Source: Bradyrhizobium campsiandrae (GTDB taxonomy: Bacteria; Pseudomonadota; Alphaproteobacteria; Rhizobiales; Xanthobacteraceae). From it: DNA of 62,186 bases. The position numbers and the translations under genes are program-made. The stretch is taken from positions 1 through 62,186 of the forward strand of contig NZ_JAANIH010000053.1 in assembly GCF_014529705.1 (NCBI RefSeq), read 5' to 3'. The notes below the pieces were generated by a model that saw only the letters and a program-made list of their open reading frames with translations, was not told the origin of the DNA and ran no database searches. Positions 45,756-52,818 of the stretch are shown here, piece after piece (positions within the stretch are counted from its first letter, which is position 1; each line of letters opens with the position of its first letter).

Positions 45756-47087
45756 ATGATGCCATCATCGGCGAGCTTGATGACGGGTCCCACGGTGCCT
45801 GCGCGCGCCTACGCGGTTCTCGTCATGCTGTTTCTGTTTCAGACAATCAACTTCTTCGACAAGCTGGTCTTCGGCCTCTCGGCGGTGCCGATGATGAAGG
45901 AGCTGTCGCTCAGCCCGAAGGAGTTCGGTCTGATCGGCAGTAGCTTCTTTCTGCTGTTCTCGCTTTCCGGCATGGCGGTCGGGTTGTTCGTCGTCGGCCG
46001 CTTTCCCGTGAAGTGGATCCTGATGCTGCTCGCCGCCATCTGGTCGGCGACGCAGCTTCCGGTGTTCTTCTCGGGCTCCGTCGCGGTGCTGGTCGTGTGC
46101 CGGATTCTGCTCGGCGCGGGTGAGGGGCCGGGCCTGCCGACGGCCTTGCACGCCTGCTACAACTGGTTTCCCGCCGACAAGCGCAGTGTCCCGAGCGCGG
46201 TGGTTCTGCAGGGGATCAGCGTCGGGCTTCTGGCCGGCGGCCCGCTGCTGACCTATGTGATCCTTAATCATGGCTGGCGCACGGGCTTTCTGGTTTGCGG
46301 CCTGCTCGGCATCGCCTGGATGATCGCCTGGAGCGTCATCGGCGGTGAGGGACCCTACGCCGCGGCGAGCGCTGGCCAGGATGCGCCTGCGGCGTCGCCG
46401 AACGTGCCGGCGCGGCTGCTGTGGTGCGATCCGACGGTGATCGGCGTCATCATCATGTCGACCATGTCGTACTGGATCGTCGGCATATCAGCGACATGGC
46501 TGCCGCCGTTCCTCCAACTCGGGCTCGGCTACAAGCCGACCGATGTCGGCTGGATCATCTCGGCCATCTACATGTTCCAGTCGCCGCTGCTGCTCAGCGG
46601 TTCCTGGATCACGCAAGTGCTTCAGCGTCGGGGCTGGAGTCTCCGCGCGTGTCTCGGCAACGCTTCGGGGCTGGCGCTGCTGATCGCAGGCTGCGCACTG
46701 CTGCTCAGCATCGTAACCTCGGGCGCGCTCCAGCTCGCCTGTGTGGCCATCGCCTTCGCCGCGCCGAGCCTGACCACGATCTTCGGCCCGGTGGCGCTGG
46801 GCGCCGTGGCGCCGGCGGCCCAGCGCGGCCGGCTGATCGTCGTGATTTATTCCGGAAATGCAGCCTCCGCGCTGTTCTCGAATGCGTTGACCGGTTGGAT
46901 CGTGGGCGAGGCGGGTAGCAACAGCGCGCTTGGCTATGCCCATGCCATGACGTTCACCGCCGGCATTCTCATCGTCGGTGCGGTTGCCGCGTTCGCACTC
47001 ATCTTCCCGGAGCGGACCATCGCGCGTTTTGCGAAGACCTCATCGCCATCATCCTCAGCTACTATTCTTCCCGCCACGTCGACCTGA
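45756..47087 (+). CDS. MFS transporter of the anion/aromatic acid symporter type
   Basis: A 443-residue protein with about 12 helices. It starts with ATGATG after GGGGGA; the second ATG (45759) has the better spacing. Helix 1 carries INFFDKLVFGLSAVPMM, reminiscent of the D-x-x-x aromatic acid/anion:cation symporters, and VCRILLGAGEGPGLPTALHACYNWFPADKRS is the ACS-family signature around helix 4. It likely imports the aromatic acid degraded by the neighbours. Gap to the hydroxylase is 30 bases. Confidence 0.88.
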   Translation: MMPSSASLMTGPTVPARAYAVLVMLFLFQTINFFDKLVFGLSAVPMMKELSLSPKEFGLIGSSFFLLFSLSGMAVGLFVVGRFPVKWILMLLAAIWSATQLPVFFSGSVAVLVVCRILLGAGEGPGLPTALHACYNWFPADKRSVPSAVVLQGISVGLLAGGPLLTYVILNHGWRTGFLVCGLLGIAWMIAWSVIGGEGPYAAASAGQDAPAASPNVPARLLWCDPTVIGVIIMSTMSYWIVGISATWLPPFLQLGLGYKPTDVGWIISAIYMFQSPLLLSGSWITQVLQRRGWSLRACLGNASGLALLIAGCALLLSIVTSGALQLACVAIAFAAPSLTTIFGPVALGAVAPAAQRGRLIVVIYSGNAASALFSNALTGWIVGEAGSNSALGYAHAMTFTAGILIVGAVAAFALIFPERTIARFAKTSSPSSSATILPATST

Positions 47088-47112
47088 TCGACCCCTAACG
47101 CAAGGACGCCAC

Positions 47113-47949
47113 ATGAAATTCGCTAGCTTTGAAATCGACAACGCCGCCTCGTGGGGTCTGGTGGAGGGCGACAGCGTGGCCGATCTTGGGAATCGCTATC
47201 CCGACCTGAAATCGGCGATTGCGGCGGGCGCGCTTGCCGAGGCGGCCAAATCAACCGCCGGCGCCAAGCGTCATCCGCTGGCGAAGATCAAATTCCTGCC
47301 TGTCATTCCGAACCCGGACAAGATCCTCTGCATCGGTCTGAACTACGAAAACCATCGCAAGGAGACCGGCCGCACCGAGGTCGAGAACCCGACCGTGTTC
47401 GGTCGCTTCGCCAACAGCCAGACCGGCCATCTCACCGACATCATCCGCCCGAAGGTCTCGACCCAGCTCGACTTCGAGGGTGAGCTCGCGATCATCATCG
47501 GCAAACCCGGCCGTTACATCAAGAAGAGCGAGGCTTGGGGCCACATTGCCGGCTATGCCTGCTACAACGAGGGCAGCGTGCGCGATTATCAGCGGCACAC
47601 CCATCAGTTCACGCCGGGCAAGAATTTTCCATCGACCGGCGGCTTCGGCCCATATTTGGTCACGCCCGACGAGGTCGGCGATGTCGGACGCTTGCGCCTG
47701 CAAACCCGGCTCAACGGCGAGGTGGTGCAGGACACCACGATCGACCAGATGATCTTCGATATTCCGCGCCAGATCGAATATTGCTCGCAGTTCACCCGCC
47801 TCGAGCCTGGCGACGTCATCGCGACCGGCACGCCTGGAGGCATCGGCTCCAGGCGAACTCCGCCGCTCTGGATGAAGGCCGGCGATATCGTCGAGGTCGA
47901 GATCGACAAGGTCGGCCTGCTTCGCAACGGGATTGCCGACGAAGCCTGA
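47113..47949 (+). CDS. Fumarylacetoacetate hydrolase family protein
   Basis: The 278-residue enzyme has the FAH fold: ILCIGLNYENHRKETGR, the metal-binding glutamates in DFEGELAIIIGKPG, the motif GYACYNEGSVRDYQ, FPSTGGFGPYLVT, and the C-terminal VIATGTPGGIGSRRTPPLWMKAGD. FAH-family members hydrolyse acylpyruvates or decarboxylate/hydrate ring-cleavage products. Here it would process the meta-cleavage product of the upstream dioxygenase. Its stop overlaps the start of the next gene (TGATG). Confidence 0.92.
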   Translation: MKFASFEIDNAASWGLVEGDSVADLGNRYPDLKSAIAAGALAEAAKSTAGAKRHPLAKIKFLPVIPNPDKILCIGLNYENHRKETGRTEVENPTVFGRFANSQTGHLTDIIRPKVSTQLDFEGELAIIIGKPGRYIKKSEAWGHIAGYACYNEGSVRDYQRHTHQFTPGKNFPSTGGFGPYLVTPDEVGDVGRLRLQTRLNGEVVQDTTIDQMIFDIPRQIEYCSQFTRLEPGDVIATGTPGGIGSRRTPPLWMKAGDIVEVEIDKVGLLRNGIADEA

Positions 47950-48551
47950 TGTCATCGGAAGTCACGACGGCTTATCCGCCGCTGCTGCGCGCAATTCACT
48001 GGGCAACGGCGGTGCTCTTCATCGCGGCCATGCTGATCGGCTTCTATTGCGGTCTCCAGCCGCCGGGCACCTCGCCACGGCGCGAACTGCTGGAGGTGCA
48101 CAAATCGCTCGGCATGACCGTGCTGTTCCTGTCGGTGCTGCGGCTGATGGTGCGCGCGACGACGAGGGCACCGGTCGAGCCGGCCTCGCTCGGTGCGCTG
48201 GTGCGGTTCGCCGCACGGCTCAATCATCTCGCGCTCTATCTCATCCTGTTCGCGATGCCGCTCACCGGCTACGCGTTCTCCGCGGCCGGCGGCTATTCGC
48301 TGAAATATTTCTGGACGTTCAGCTGGCCGCGCCTGGTGGCCGACAATCCGCAGACGGCTCATGCCGGCGAGGTCGCGCACGACACGCTGGCCTGGCTGGT
48401 CTATGCCGTCGTGGCCCTGCACATCGCGGCGACGTTCTGGCATGCGCTGGTCGTGCGAGATGGAACACTGGCGCGGATGTGGCCCCGGTCTGGGAATAGC
48501 GAGCGCGGAGCACGTCGGTGCTCCGACACCGGAACGATTCACATGGATTAA
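47949..48551 (+). CDS. Cytochrome b561-family membrane protein
   Basis: A 200-residue protein with four hydrophobic helices and histidines placed to bind two b hemes: His17 in RAIHWATAV, one in LEVHKSLGM, one in RLNHLALY and two in VALHIAATFWHALV. It starts ATG at 47949, sharing one base with the FAH stop. The family passes electrons between quinol and periplasmic acceptors. Its coupling to an aromatic degradation operon is unusual; it may dispose of electrons or serve an unseen periplasmic oxidase. C-terminal 20 residues are polar and unusual. Confidence 0.82.
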   Translation: MSSEVTTAYPPLLRAIHWATAVLFIAAMLIGFYCGLQPPGTSPRRELLEVHKSLGMTVLFLSVLRLMVRATTRAPVEPASLGALVRFAARLNHLALYLILFAMPLTGYAFSAAGGYSLKYFWTFSWPRLVADNPQTAHAGEVAHDTLAWLVYAVVALHIAATFWHALVVRDGTLARMWPRSGNSERGARRCSDTGTIHMD

Positions 48552-48589
48552 TCATTAGAGGAGGGCGGCAGGACGCGGAGTCCTATGGA

Positions 48590-48847
48590 ATGGGTATGCT
48601 TGATCCCGGTCGGTTTCTGGTGTCGTGCTCGCATTGCGAGGCGTGGCCGATGGCCGCCAATGTGAAGCGCTCGAGCTGGTCGGCGCAGCCGCACGAGGTT
48701 CGGTTCGTGTGCCCGCGCTGCAGGCGCGAAGAGACCGCGATCGTCTCGGCGTCAGGGCAATTGTTACCGATCAAGCGGCTGGACATTCCCCCGCATGAGG
48801 TGACCGCGGCGTGGGTTCAGGCGCAGCGTCCGCGTGGTCGAACCTGA
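48590..48847 (+). CDS. Small protein with two CxxC motifs (zinc-ribbon-like)
   Basis: From the ATG at 48590 (GGAG upstream) the protein has 85 residues with CSHC near the start and CPRC about 30 residues later, a zinc-ribbon pattern. The rest is polar. No family is recognised. It lies 38 bases after the cytochrome gene and its end overlaps the next frame, so it could belong to either the catabolic operon or the cobalt locus. Confidence 0.6.
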   Translation: MGMLDPGRFLVSCSHCEAWPMAANVKRSSWSAQPHEVRFVCPRCRREETAIVSASGQLLPIKRLDIPPHEVTAAWVQAQRPRGRT

Positions 48848-49148
48848 GGCGTCGCGCTACTCCGTTCTGGAACCCGGTCCTTCGTCGTGCGTTTCCGCCT
48901 CGACACAACGCATCGAGATCGCACGCATGATCAGCGAACATTTCGACACCCGCACACGGATCAACATGAAGCTGGCGCTGGACCGGGTCTGCCGTCATCG
49001 TCCCCATGGCGAGGACCATGGCTTCCGCAGGTCGGTCGCCGAGAACATCATCCGCTGCGCATTCTCGGGGCGCACCGGCATCGGCCAGCTCGTCGATGCC
49101 GGCGAGCGCGCCGTGATCAGGACACGCGCAGAGCGGGGCCCGGCCTGA
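48834..49148 (+). CDS. Hypothetical protein ahead of cbtB
   Basis: A GTG at 48834 opens a 104-residue frame overlapping the previous gene by 14 bases; an ATG at 48927 would give 73 residues and fits the better-conserved-looking part (MISEHFDTRTRINMKLALDR, then RSVAENIIRCAFSGRTGIG). It is soluble and basic, possibly helical. I do not recognise a family. Confidence 0.55.
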   Translation: MVEPEASRYSVLEPGPSSCVSASTQRIEIARMISEHFDTRTRINMKLALDRVCRHRPHGEDHGFRRSVAENIIRCAFSGRTGIGQLVDAGERAVIRTRAERGPA

Positions 49149-49155
49149 TCGGGCC

Positions 49156-49521
49156 TTGCAGGAATCCATCGACAGCCGTGATAGGATCGCCGCCACGGGC
49201 ATTGTGCTCCGGGGGCGCGACAGCTTGAACGAGGATGCCTATTGGCGCGAGGACATCGCCTCGCTGGTGTTTCCCGTCACCGGCCACGGCGCGATCTGCG
49301 CCGTGCACCGGGGCGCCTTCCGGACATTGCTCGACACCGAGCCGTCGCCGGAGGCCTGCCTTGCCTATTTCCAGCGGTTCGAGGCCGCCTTTCGGGCCGC
49401 CGCCGGCGCCAAGATCGTCCGCAGAGACATTTTGCCCGGGACAAGTCTGCATCTTACCAGTCGCGACATCGCCCGGAAGCTGCTAGAAGACGCCAAATCG
49501 CCAATGGAGAATAGAACATGA
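49156..49521 (+). CDS. Hypothetical protein coupled to cbtB (possibly DUF1488-like)
   Basis: A TTG at 49156 opens a 121-residue frame eight bases after the previous gene, and its stop overlaps the cbtB start (ATGA). The centre (DIASLVFPVTGHGAICAVHRGAFRTLL) and a following helix ending in SRDIARKLLED have the layout of DUF1488 proteins, but the match is weak. Soluble, no metal motif. Coupling suggests a role with the cobalt transporter. Confidence 0.55.
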   Translation: MQESIDSRDRIAATGIVLRGRDSLNEDAYWREDIASLVFPVTGHGAICAVHRGAFRTLLDTEPSPEACLAYFQRFEAAFRAAAGAKIVRRDILPGTSLHLTSRDIARKLLEDAKSPMENRT

Positions 49522-49724
49522 GCCAGTCCCAGCTCGCCGATATCCAGGTTTCGGCTCAGGTCACGCTTCCGGTCTCCGCCGGGCAGGTGGGACGGCTGTC
49601 GCAGGCCGTGATGGCGATGGTGCTCGGCGTGTTCGTCGTCGGCATGGTCGGCTTCTCCCACATCGACGTCGTCCACAATGCCGCCCACGACGTCCGCCAT
49701 TCGAACGCGTTTCCCTGCCACTGA
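49518..49724 (+). CDS. cbtB: CbtB, small subunit of a cobalt transporter
   Basis: The 68-residue protein has one transmembrane helix (VMAMVLGVFVVGMVGFSHI) followed by the family's histidine signature HNAAHDVRHSNAFPCH at the extreme C-terminus, which likely binds Co2+ as it enters the membrane. Its ATG overlaps the stop of the preceding gene. CbtAB pairs are usually under cobalamin riboswitch control; I see none here. Confidence 0.93.
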   Translation: MSQSQLADIQVSAQVTLPVSAGQVGRLSQAVMAMVLGVFVVGMVGFSHIDVVHNAAHDVRHSNAFPCH

Positions 49725-49734
49725 TACGGATGGC

Positions 49735-50514
49735 ATGAGCACGTTTCGCGCGATCGTCTTCGCGTCGGTCATTTCGGGTTTCATCGTCGGTCTTCTCGTC
49801 ACTGTCGTCCAGCAGTTCGGCACCGTCCCCCTGATCCTGAAGGCGGAAGTCTTCGAGAAGGCAGCGCAGATGCACCCGCATGATGCTGCCGTGGCCGCGC
49901 AGCCGGCCGCCGCCGGGCATGACCACGCCAACCATGACCATGCCGCGCACGACCACGGCGACCACGACCATGGTGTCGGGGCATGGGAGCCGCGCGACGG
50001 CTTTGAGCGCAACGCCTACACCGCCGCCGCCAATATCCTGACCGCGATCGGCTTCGCACTTCTGCTCGCCGGCTTCTTCGCCGTGCGCAGCGGCGCCACC
50101 GGCGCGAGCGTGTCCTGGCATGAAGGTCTGCTCTGGGGCCTTGCGGGCTTTGCCGTCTTCACGCTGGCGCCCGGCCTCGGCCTGCCGCCCGAGCTGCCGG
50201 GCGTGCCCTCCGCGCCGCTGCTGTCGCGCCAGATCTGGTGGCTGGCCGCCGTGCTGGCGACCTCAGGAGGGCTTGCTCTGATCGTCTTCCGCCGCACGGT
50301 GCCGGCGGCGATCTCAGGCGTGATCCTGCTGACGCTGCCGCATCTGATCGGCGCGCCTGAAATCGCCAACATCGAGACCAACGTGCCGTCGTCCTTGATG
50401 CATCAGTTCGTCACCGCGGTGACGGTGACAAGCCTGGTGTTCTGGACCCTGCTCGGCGGGCTGACCAGTGCGGTGTTCGCGCGGTTCGATCGCGGCGCGA
50501 CGCTGCGGACGTGA
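49735..50514 (+). CDS. cbtA: CbtA, cobalt transporter membrane subunit
   Basis: From the ATG at 49735, ten bases after cbtB, the protein has 259 residues with about six helices. Helix 1 is STFRAIVFASVISGFIVGLL-like; a histidine-rich loop (GHDHANHDHAAHDHGDHDHG) follows it, and WGLAGFAVFTLAPGLGLPPELPG is the CbtA core signature. With CbtB it is predicted to import cobalt for cobalamin synthesis. It is convergent with the efflux gene rcnA, 19 bases away. Confidence 0.92.
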   Translation: MSTFRAIVFASVISGFIVGLLVTVVQQFGTVPLILKAEVFEKAAQMHPHDAAVAAQPAAAGHDHANHDHAAHDHGDHDHGVGAWEPRDGFERNAYTAAANILTAIGFALLLAGFFAVRSGATGASVSWHEGLLWGLAGFAVFTLAPGLGLPPELPGVPSAPLLSRQIWWLAAVLATSGGLALIVFRRTVPAAISGVILLTLPHLIGAPEIANIETNVPSSLMHQFVTAVTVTSLVFWTLLGGLTSAVFARFDRGATLRT

Positions 50515-50533
50515 AGCAACAAGCCGCAGGGCA

Positions 50534-51604
50534 TCACGACATCAGTTCGTGCAGCCCCGTCCATCCGGTGTAGAGGCCGACGAAGACGATCAAGGCTGCC
50601 GAGACATAGGGGGCGCGGTGGGCGTAGCGGCTGAAGCCGCCCCAGTGCCGTTCGACATGGCGCAGGCTCAGCGCTGCGAGCACGCCGGCCGAGACCATCG
50701 TGATCGCAAGCCCGATGCCGAAGGAGAGCACCAGCACGAAGCCGAGACTGAACTGCTTCAATTGAAGGCAGAGCAGCAGCACGGTGATTGCCGCGGGGCA
50801 GGGGATCAGCCCGCCGGTGAGGCCGAACAGGACGATCTGCGTCGTCGTCACGCGGCGGCCCGCGAAGCGCTTGCGAATGTCGGCGGCGTGGGCGCGCGCG
50901 TGGGCGTCATCCTCGTCGCCGAGATCGACGTGGACATCATCGTGCGCGTGTTCCGTAAACACGAGTTCGGTCGAGGCGCCCGCAAAGGCGACGCGCGCCT
51001 TGAACGCGTGCGGCTCGGGAATCTCGTCGATGCTTTCGAGGTATCCGTCGCGGGCGACGAACGCAAAGCTCTGCTCGGTGCCGTCCTCGCGAATCGTGGT
51101 CACCGCGATGTTGCCGGCCGGGGGAAGCGCGCCCGTCTCGCTCCGGATCCGCCAGCGCGGCGGCACGCCGTCCTCGAAAACCTCCAGCGCGAACGACGCG
51201 CCGGCGAGGGAAACGGAGCGTGGTTCGTCGTGATGATGGTCGTGGTCATGCGCGTGGTTCTGATCCCGCCAGGTCCGCCAGACCATCCAGCCGGCGATGC
51301 CGACGATGATGAGGGCCGACACCAATTGCAGCCAGGCTTCGCTGCGTTCGCCCGATAGTTCACGGCCGAAATACAGTCCCGCGAGCGCGACCGCCCAGAC
51401 AACAGCGGTATGGGAGACGGTCGCCGACAGGCCGAGCAGCACGGCCTGCAGCACCGTTCCCCTGATGGCGATGATGAACGCCGCCATCATGGTCTTGGAG
51501 TGTCCGGGCTCCAGACCATGCAACGCGCCGAGCAGGATGGCGCTCGGCACGAACAGCCATGCATGTGCGCTGCTCTGCTGGAGCAGGTGCGACAGGTCGG
51601 TCAT
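50534..51604 (-). CDS. rcnA: Nickel/cobalt efflux protein RcnA (NicO family)
   Basis: A 356-residue inner-membrane protein. The NicO signature LGALHGLEPGHSKTMMAAF is in helix 1, and IPCPAAITVLLLCLQL marks the second half. Between helices 3 and 4 is a histidine-rich segment (NHAHDHDHHHDEP) and then about 100 residues of predicted beta-rich soluble domain before a second His/Asp-rich stretch (FTEHAHDDVHVDLGDEDD). E. coli RcnA (about 270 residues) has the His loop but not this domain. Start is four bases after the rcnR stop. Confidence 0.93.
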   Translation of the reverse strand: MTDLSHLLQQSSAHAWLFVPSAILLGALHGLEPGHSKTMMAAFIIAIRGTVLQAVLLGLSATVSHTAVVWAVALAGLYFGRELSGERSEAWLQLVSALIIVGIAGWMVWRTWRDQNHAHDHDHHHDEPRSVSLAGASFALEVFEDGVPPRWRIRSETGALPPAGNIAVTTIREDGTEQSFAFVARDGYLESIDEIPEPHAFKARVAFAGASTELVFTEHAHDDVHVDLGDEDDAHARAHAADIRKRFAGRRVTTTQIVLFGLTGGLIPCPAAITVLLLCLQLKQFSLGFVLVLSFGIGLAITMVSAGVLAALSLRHVERHWGGFSRYAHRAPYVSAALIVFVGLYTGWTGLHELMS

Positions 51605-51608
51605 CTCT

Positions 51609-51887
51609 TCACTTCAAATAGGTTCGGACGACGTCGATGAGGTCGGCGGCGCCCTTGGCCTTCTCCGGATCCTTCTCGTGCGCGGGGTCCACGACATGAT
51701 GACGGATGTGGTCTTCCAGGAGCTCGGTGGTGAGACCGCTGATCGCGCCCTTCACCGAAGCCACCAGCATCAGCACGTCGGCGCAGCCGATCTCCGATTC
51801 CAGCGCGCGTTCGACGGCCTCGAGCTGCCCCTTGATGCGCCGGACGCGGCCGATGAGCTTCGACTTGTGCTTGATGGTGTGCGACAT
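51609..51887 (-). CDS. rcnR: Nickel/cobalt-responsive repressor RcnR
   Basis: From the ATG at 51887 the protein has 92 residues, the CsoR/RcnR length, all-helical. His3, Cys35, His60 and His64 are at exactly the positions of the nickel/cobalt ligands known in E. coli RcnR, which separates it from copper (CsoR) and formaldehyde (FrmR) sensors. Metal binding releases DNA and induces rcnA. A longer frame to 51941 lacks support because it would move the ligand His from position 3. First gene of the rcnR-rcnA operon. Confidence 0.95.
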   Translation of the reverse strand: MSHTIKHKSKLIGRVRRIKGQLEAVERALESEIGCADVLMLVASVKGAISGLTTELLEDHIRHHVVDPAHEKDPEKAKGAADLIDVVRTYLK

Positions 51888-51896
51888 GCAGGTAAG

Positions 51897-51913
51897 ATAG
51901 GGGGGTACCCTAT
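51897..51913. promoter_or_regulatory. Candidate RcnR operator
   Basis: ATAGGG (51897-51902) and CCCTAT (51908-51913) are exact inverted copies around GGGTA, giving a G-tract next to A/T arms as in RcnR/CsoR operators. It lies nine bases before the rcnR start codon, where bound repressor would block transcription or initiation. Confidence 0.65.
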
Positions 51914-52051
51914 ATGAGTCAATGCGCGCCTGATGATGCATCCCGGCGCTGCCGGTAACCGGAGGTGGAGCAGCGAATCAATTTTGGTTGCTGCTCGGCG
52001 CCTGAAATGGACTAATCTCAGCGCAGCCCTCCCCAAAGCGAGGTGCCAAAG

Positions 52052-52408
52052 ATGTTGATGCGCGCATTCATTCTCGGCGTCTCGCTTCTGGTCGCGAGCG
52101 CAGTGCCGGCGGATTCGCGGGGGAGCTCCCCGTCCAGGGACGATCCCTGGAATCCCGAGCATATCGGCAGCCTGCCTCCTGAAATCCGCCAGTACATCGC
52201 AGGCATGTGCAAGGGACCGGCCAGTGCCCAGCACGACTTCGCGACCTATTCTCCGGCCGAGAAGCGCTGGCGTATCAACATCGAATATCTCCGCTGCGAA
52301 GGTCTCACCGAGGTTCGGCGCGGCCATCAATGCATCGACGTGGATTTCGTCGAGGTCGGCTCGCATTTCCGCCTGGCGAGCAAGCAATATCGCGATTGCG
52401 GCTTCTGA
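52052..52408 (+). CDS. Small exported hypothetical protein with four cysteines
   Basis: From the ATG at 52052 (GAGG eight bases upstream) the protein has 118 residues with a signal peptide (RAFILGVSLLVASAVPADS). The mature part has cysteines in GMCKG, LRCEG, HQCID and RDCGF, which could form two disulfides in the periplasm. No family is recognised. It lies alone between the rcn operon and ilvD. Confidence 0.65.
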   Translation: MLMRAFILGVSLLVASAVPADSRGSSPSRDDPWNPEHIGSLPPEIRQYIAGMCKGPASAQHDFATYSPAEKRWRINIEYLRCEGLTEVRRGHQCIDVDFVEVGSHFRLASKQYRDCGF

Positions 52409-52818
52409 AAATCATAAGCTGGTTTGCGCGCCGTGGCGGCGCGCGCGGCAGCGCCGACTCAGTCGCGTTTCGCTGTCGCGATCGGAAAATCAGTCGTACG
52501 CCCCATGCCTGGAAATCTCAGATTGTGGCCTGTCATCTTCGCGCAGGTATTACAGTAGGCGACCCCGTGTCTTCCCGGTAACGATTGTGCTGCCACGGCA
52601 ACACTCACGGTGGATTTAACCTTCATCACCGGTGGTTCGCATCAGCGCCGCTTTTTGGCCACACCCGACCATGAATAAAATTGCTGTCATGTTTCAGGGG
52701 CTGGGCTGGTCCCTTGCAGGCGACGGGAAATCCCAAGGTCGATTCAAATCTTGGGTCTGATGTTTCCTGAACTGACAAGGGTTAGCCGGGAAACTGGACC
52801 TTTAGGAAACGGGTCGCG
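52409..52818. other. Long intergenic region before ilvD
   Basis: These 410 bases have lower GC than the coding sequence. They contain one 29-codon frame with a normal start (52671-52760, MNKIAVMFQGLGWSLAGDGK at the beginning) that may be noise. It lacks the run of branched-chain codons expected of an ilv leader peptide. A TTTAGGA-type ribosome stretch precedes ilvD. No terminator-antiterminator structure is clear to me. Confidence 0.5.

Noticed and set aside
49400..49520. Cobalamin riboswitch ahead of cbtB
   Set aside because: Looked for because CbtAB is often controlled this way. The region is coding for the preceding gene and I see no B12-box-like sequence.
52671..52760. A 29-codon leader peptide gene before ilvD
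   Set aside because: It has no branched-chain codon cluster, no clear ribosome site and no following attenuator; kept only as a remark on the intergenic region.
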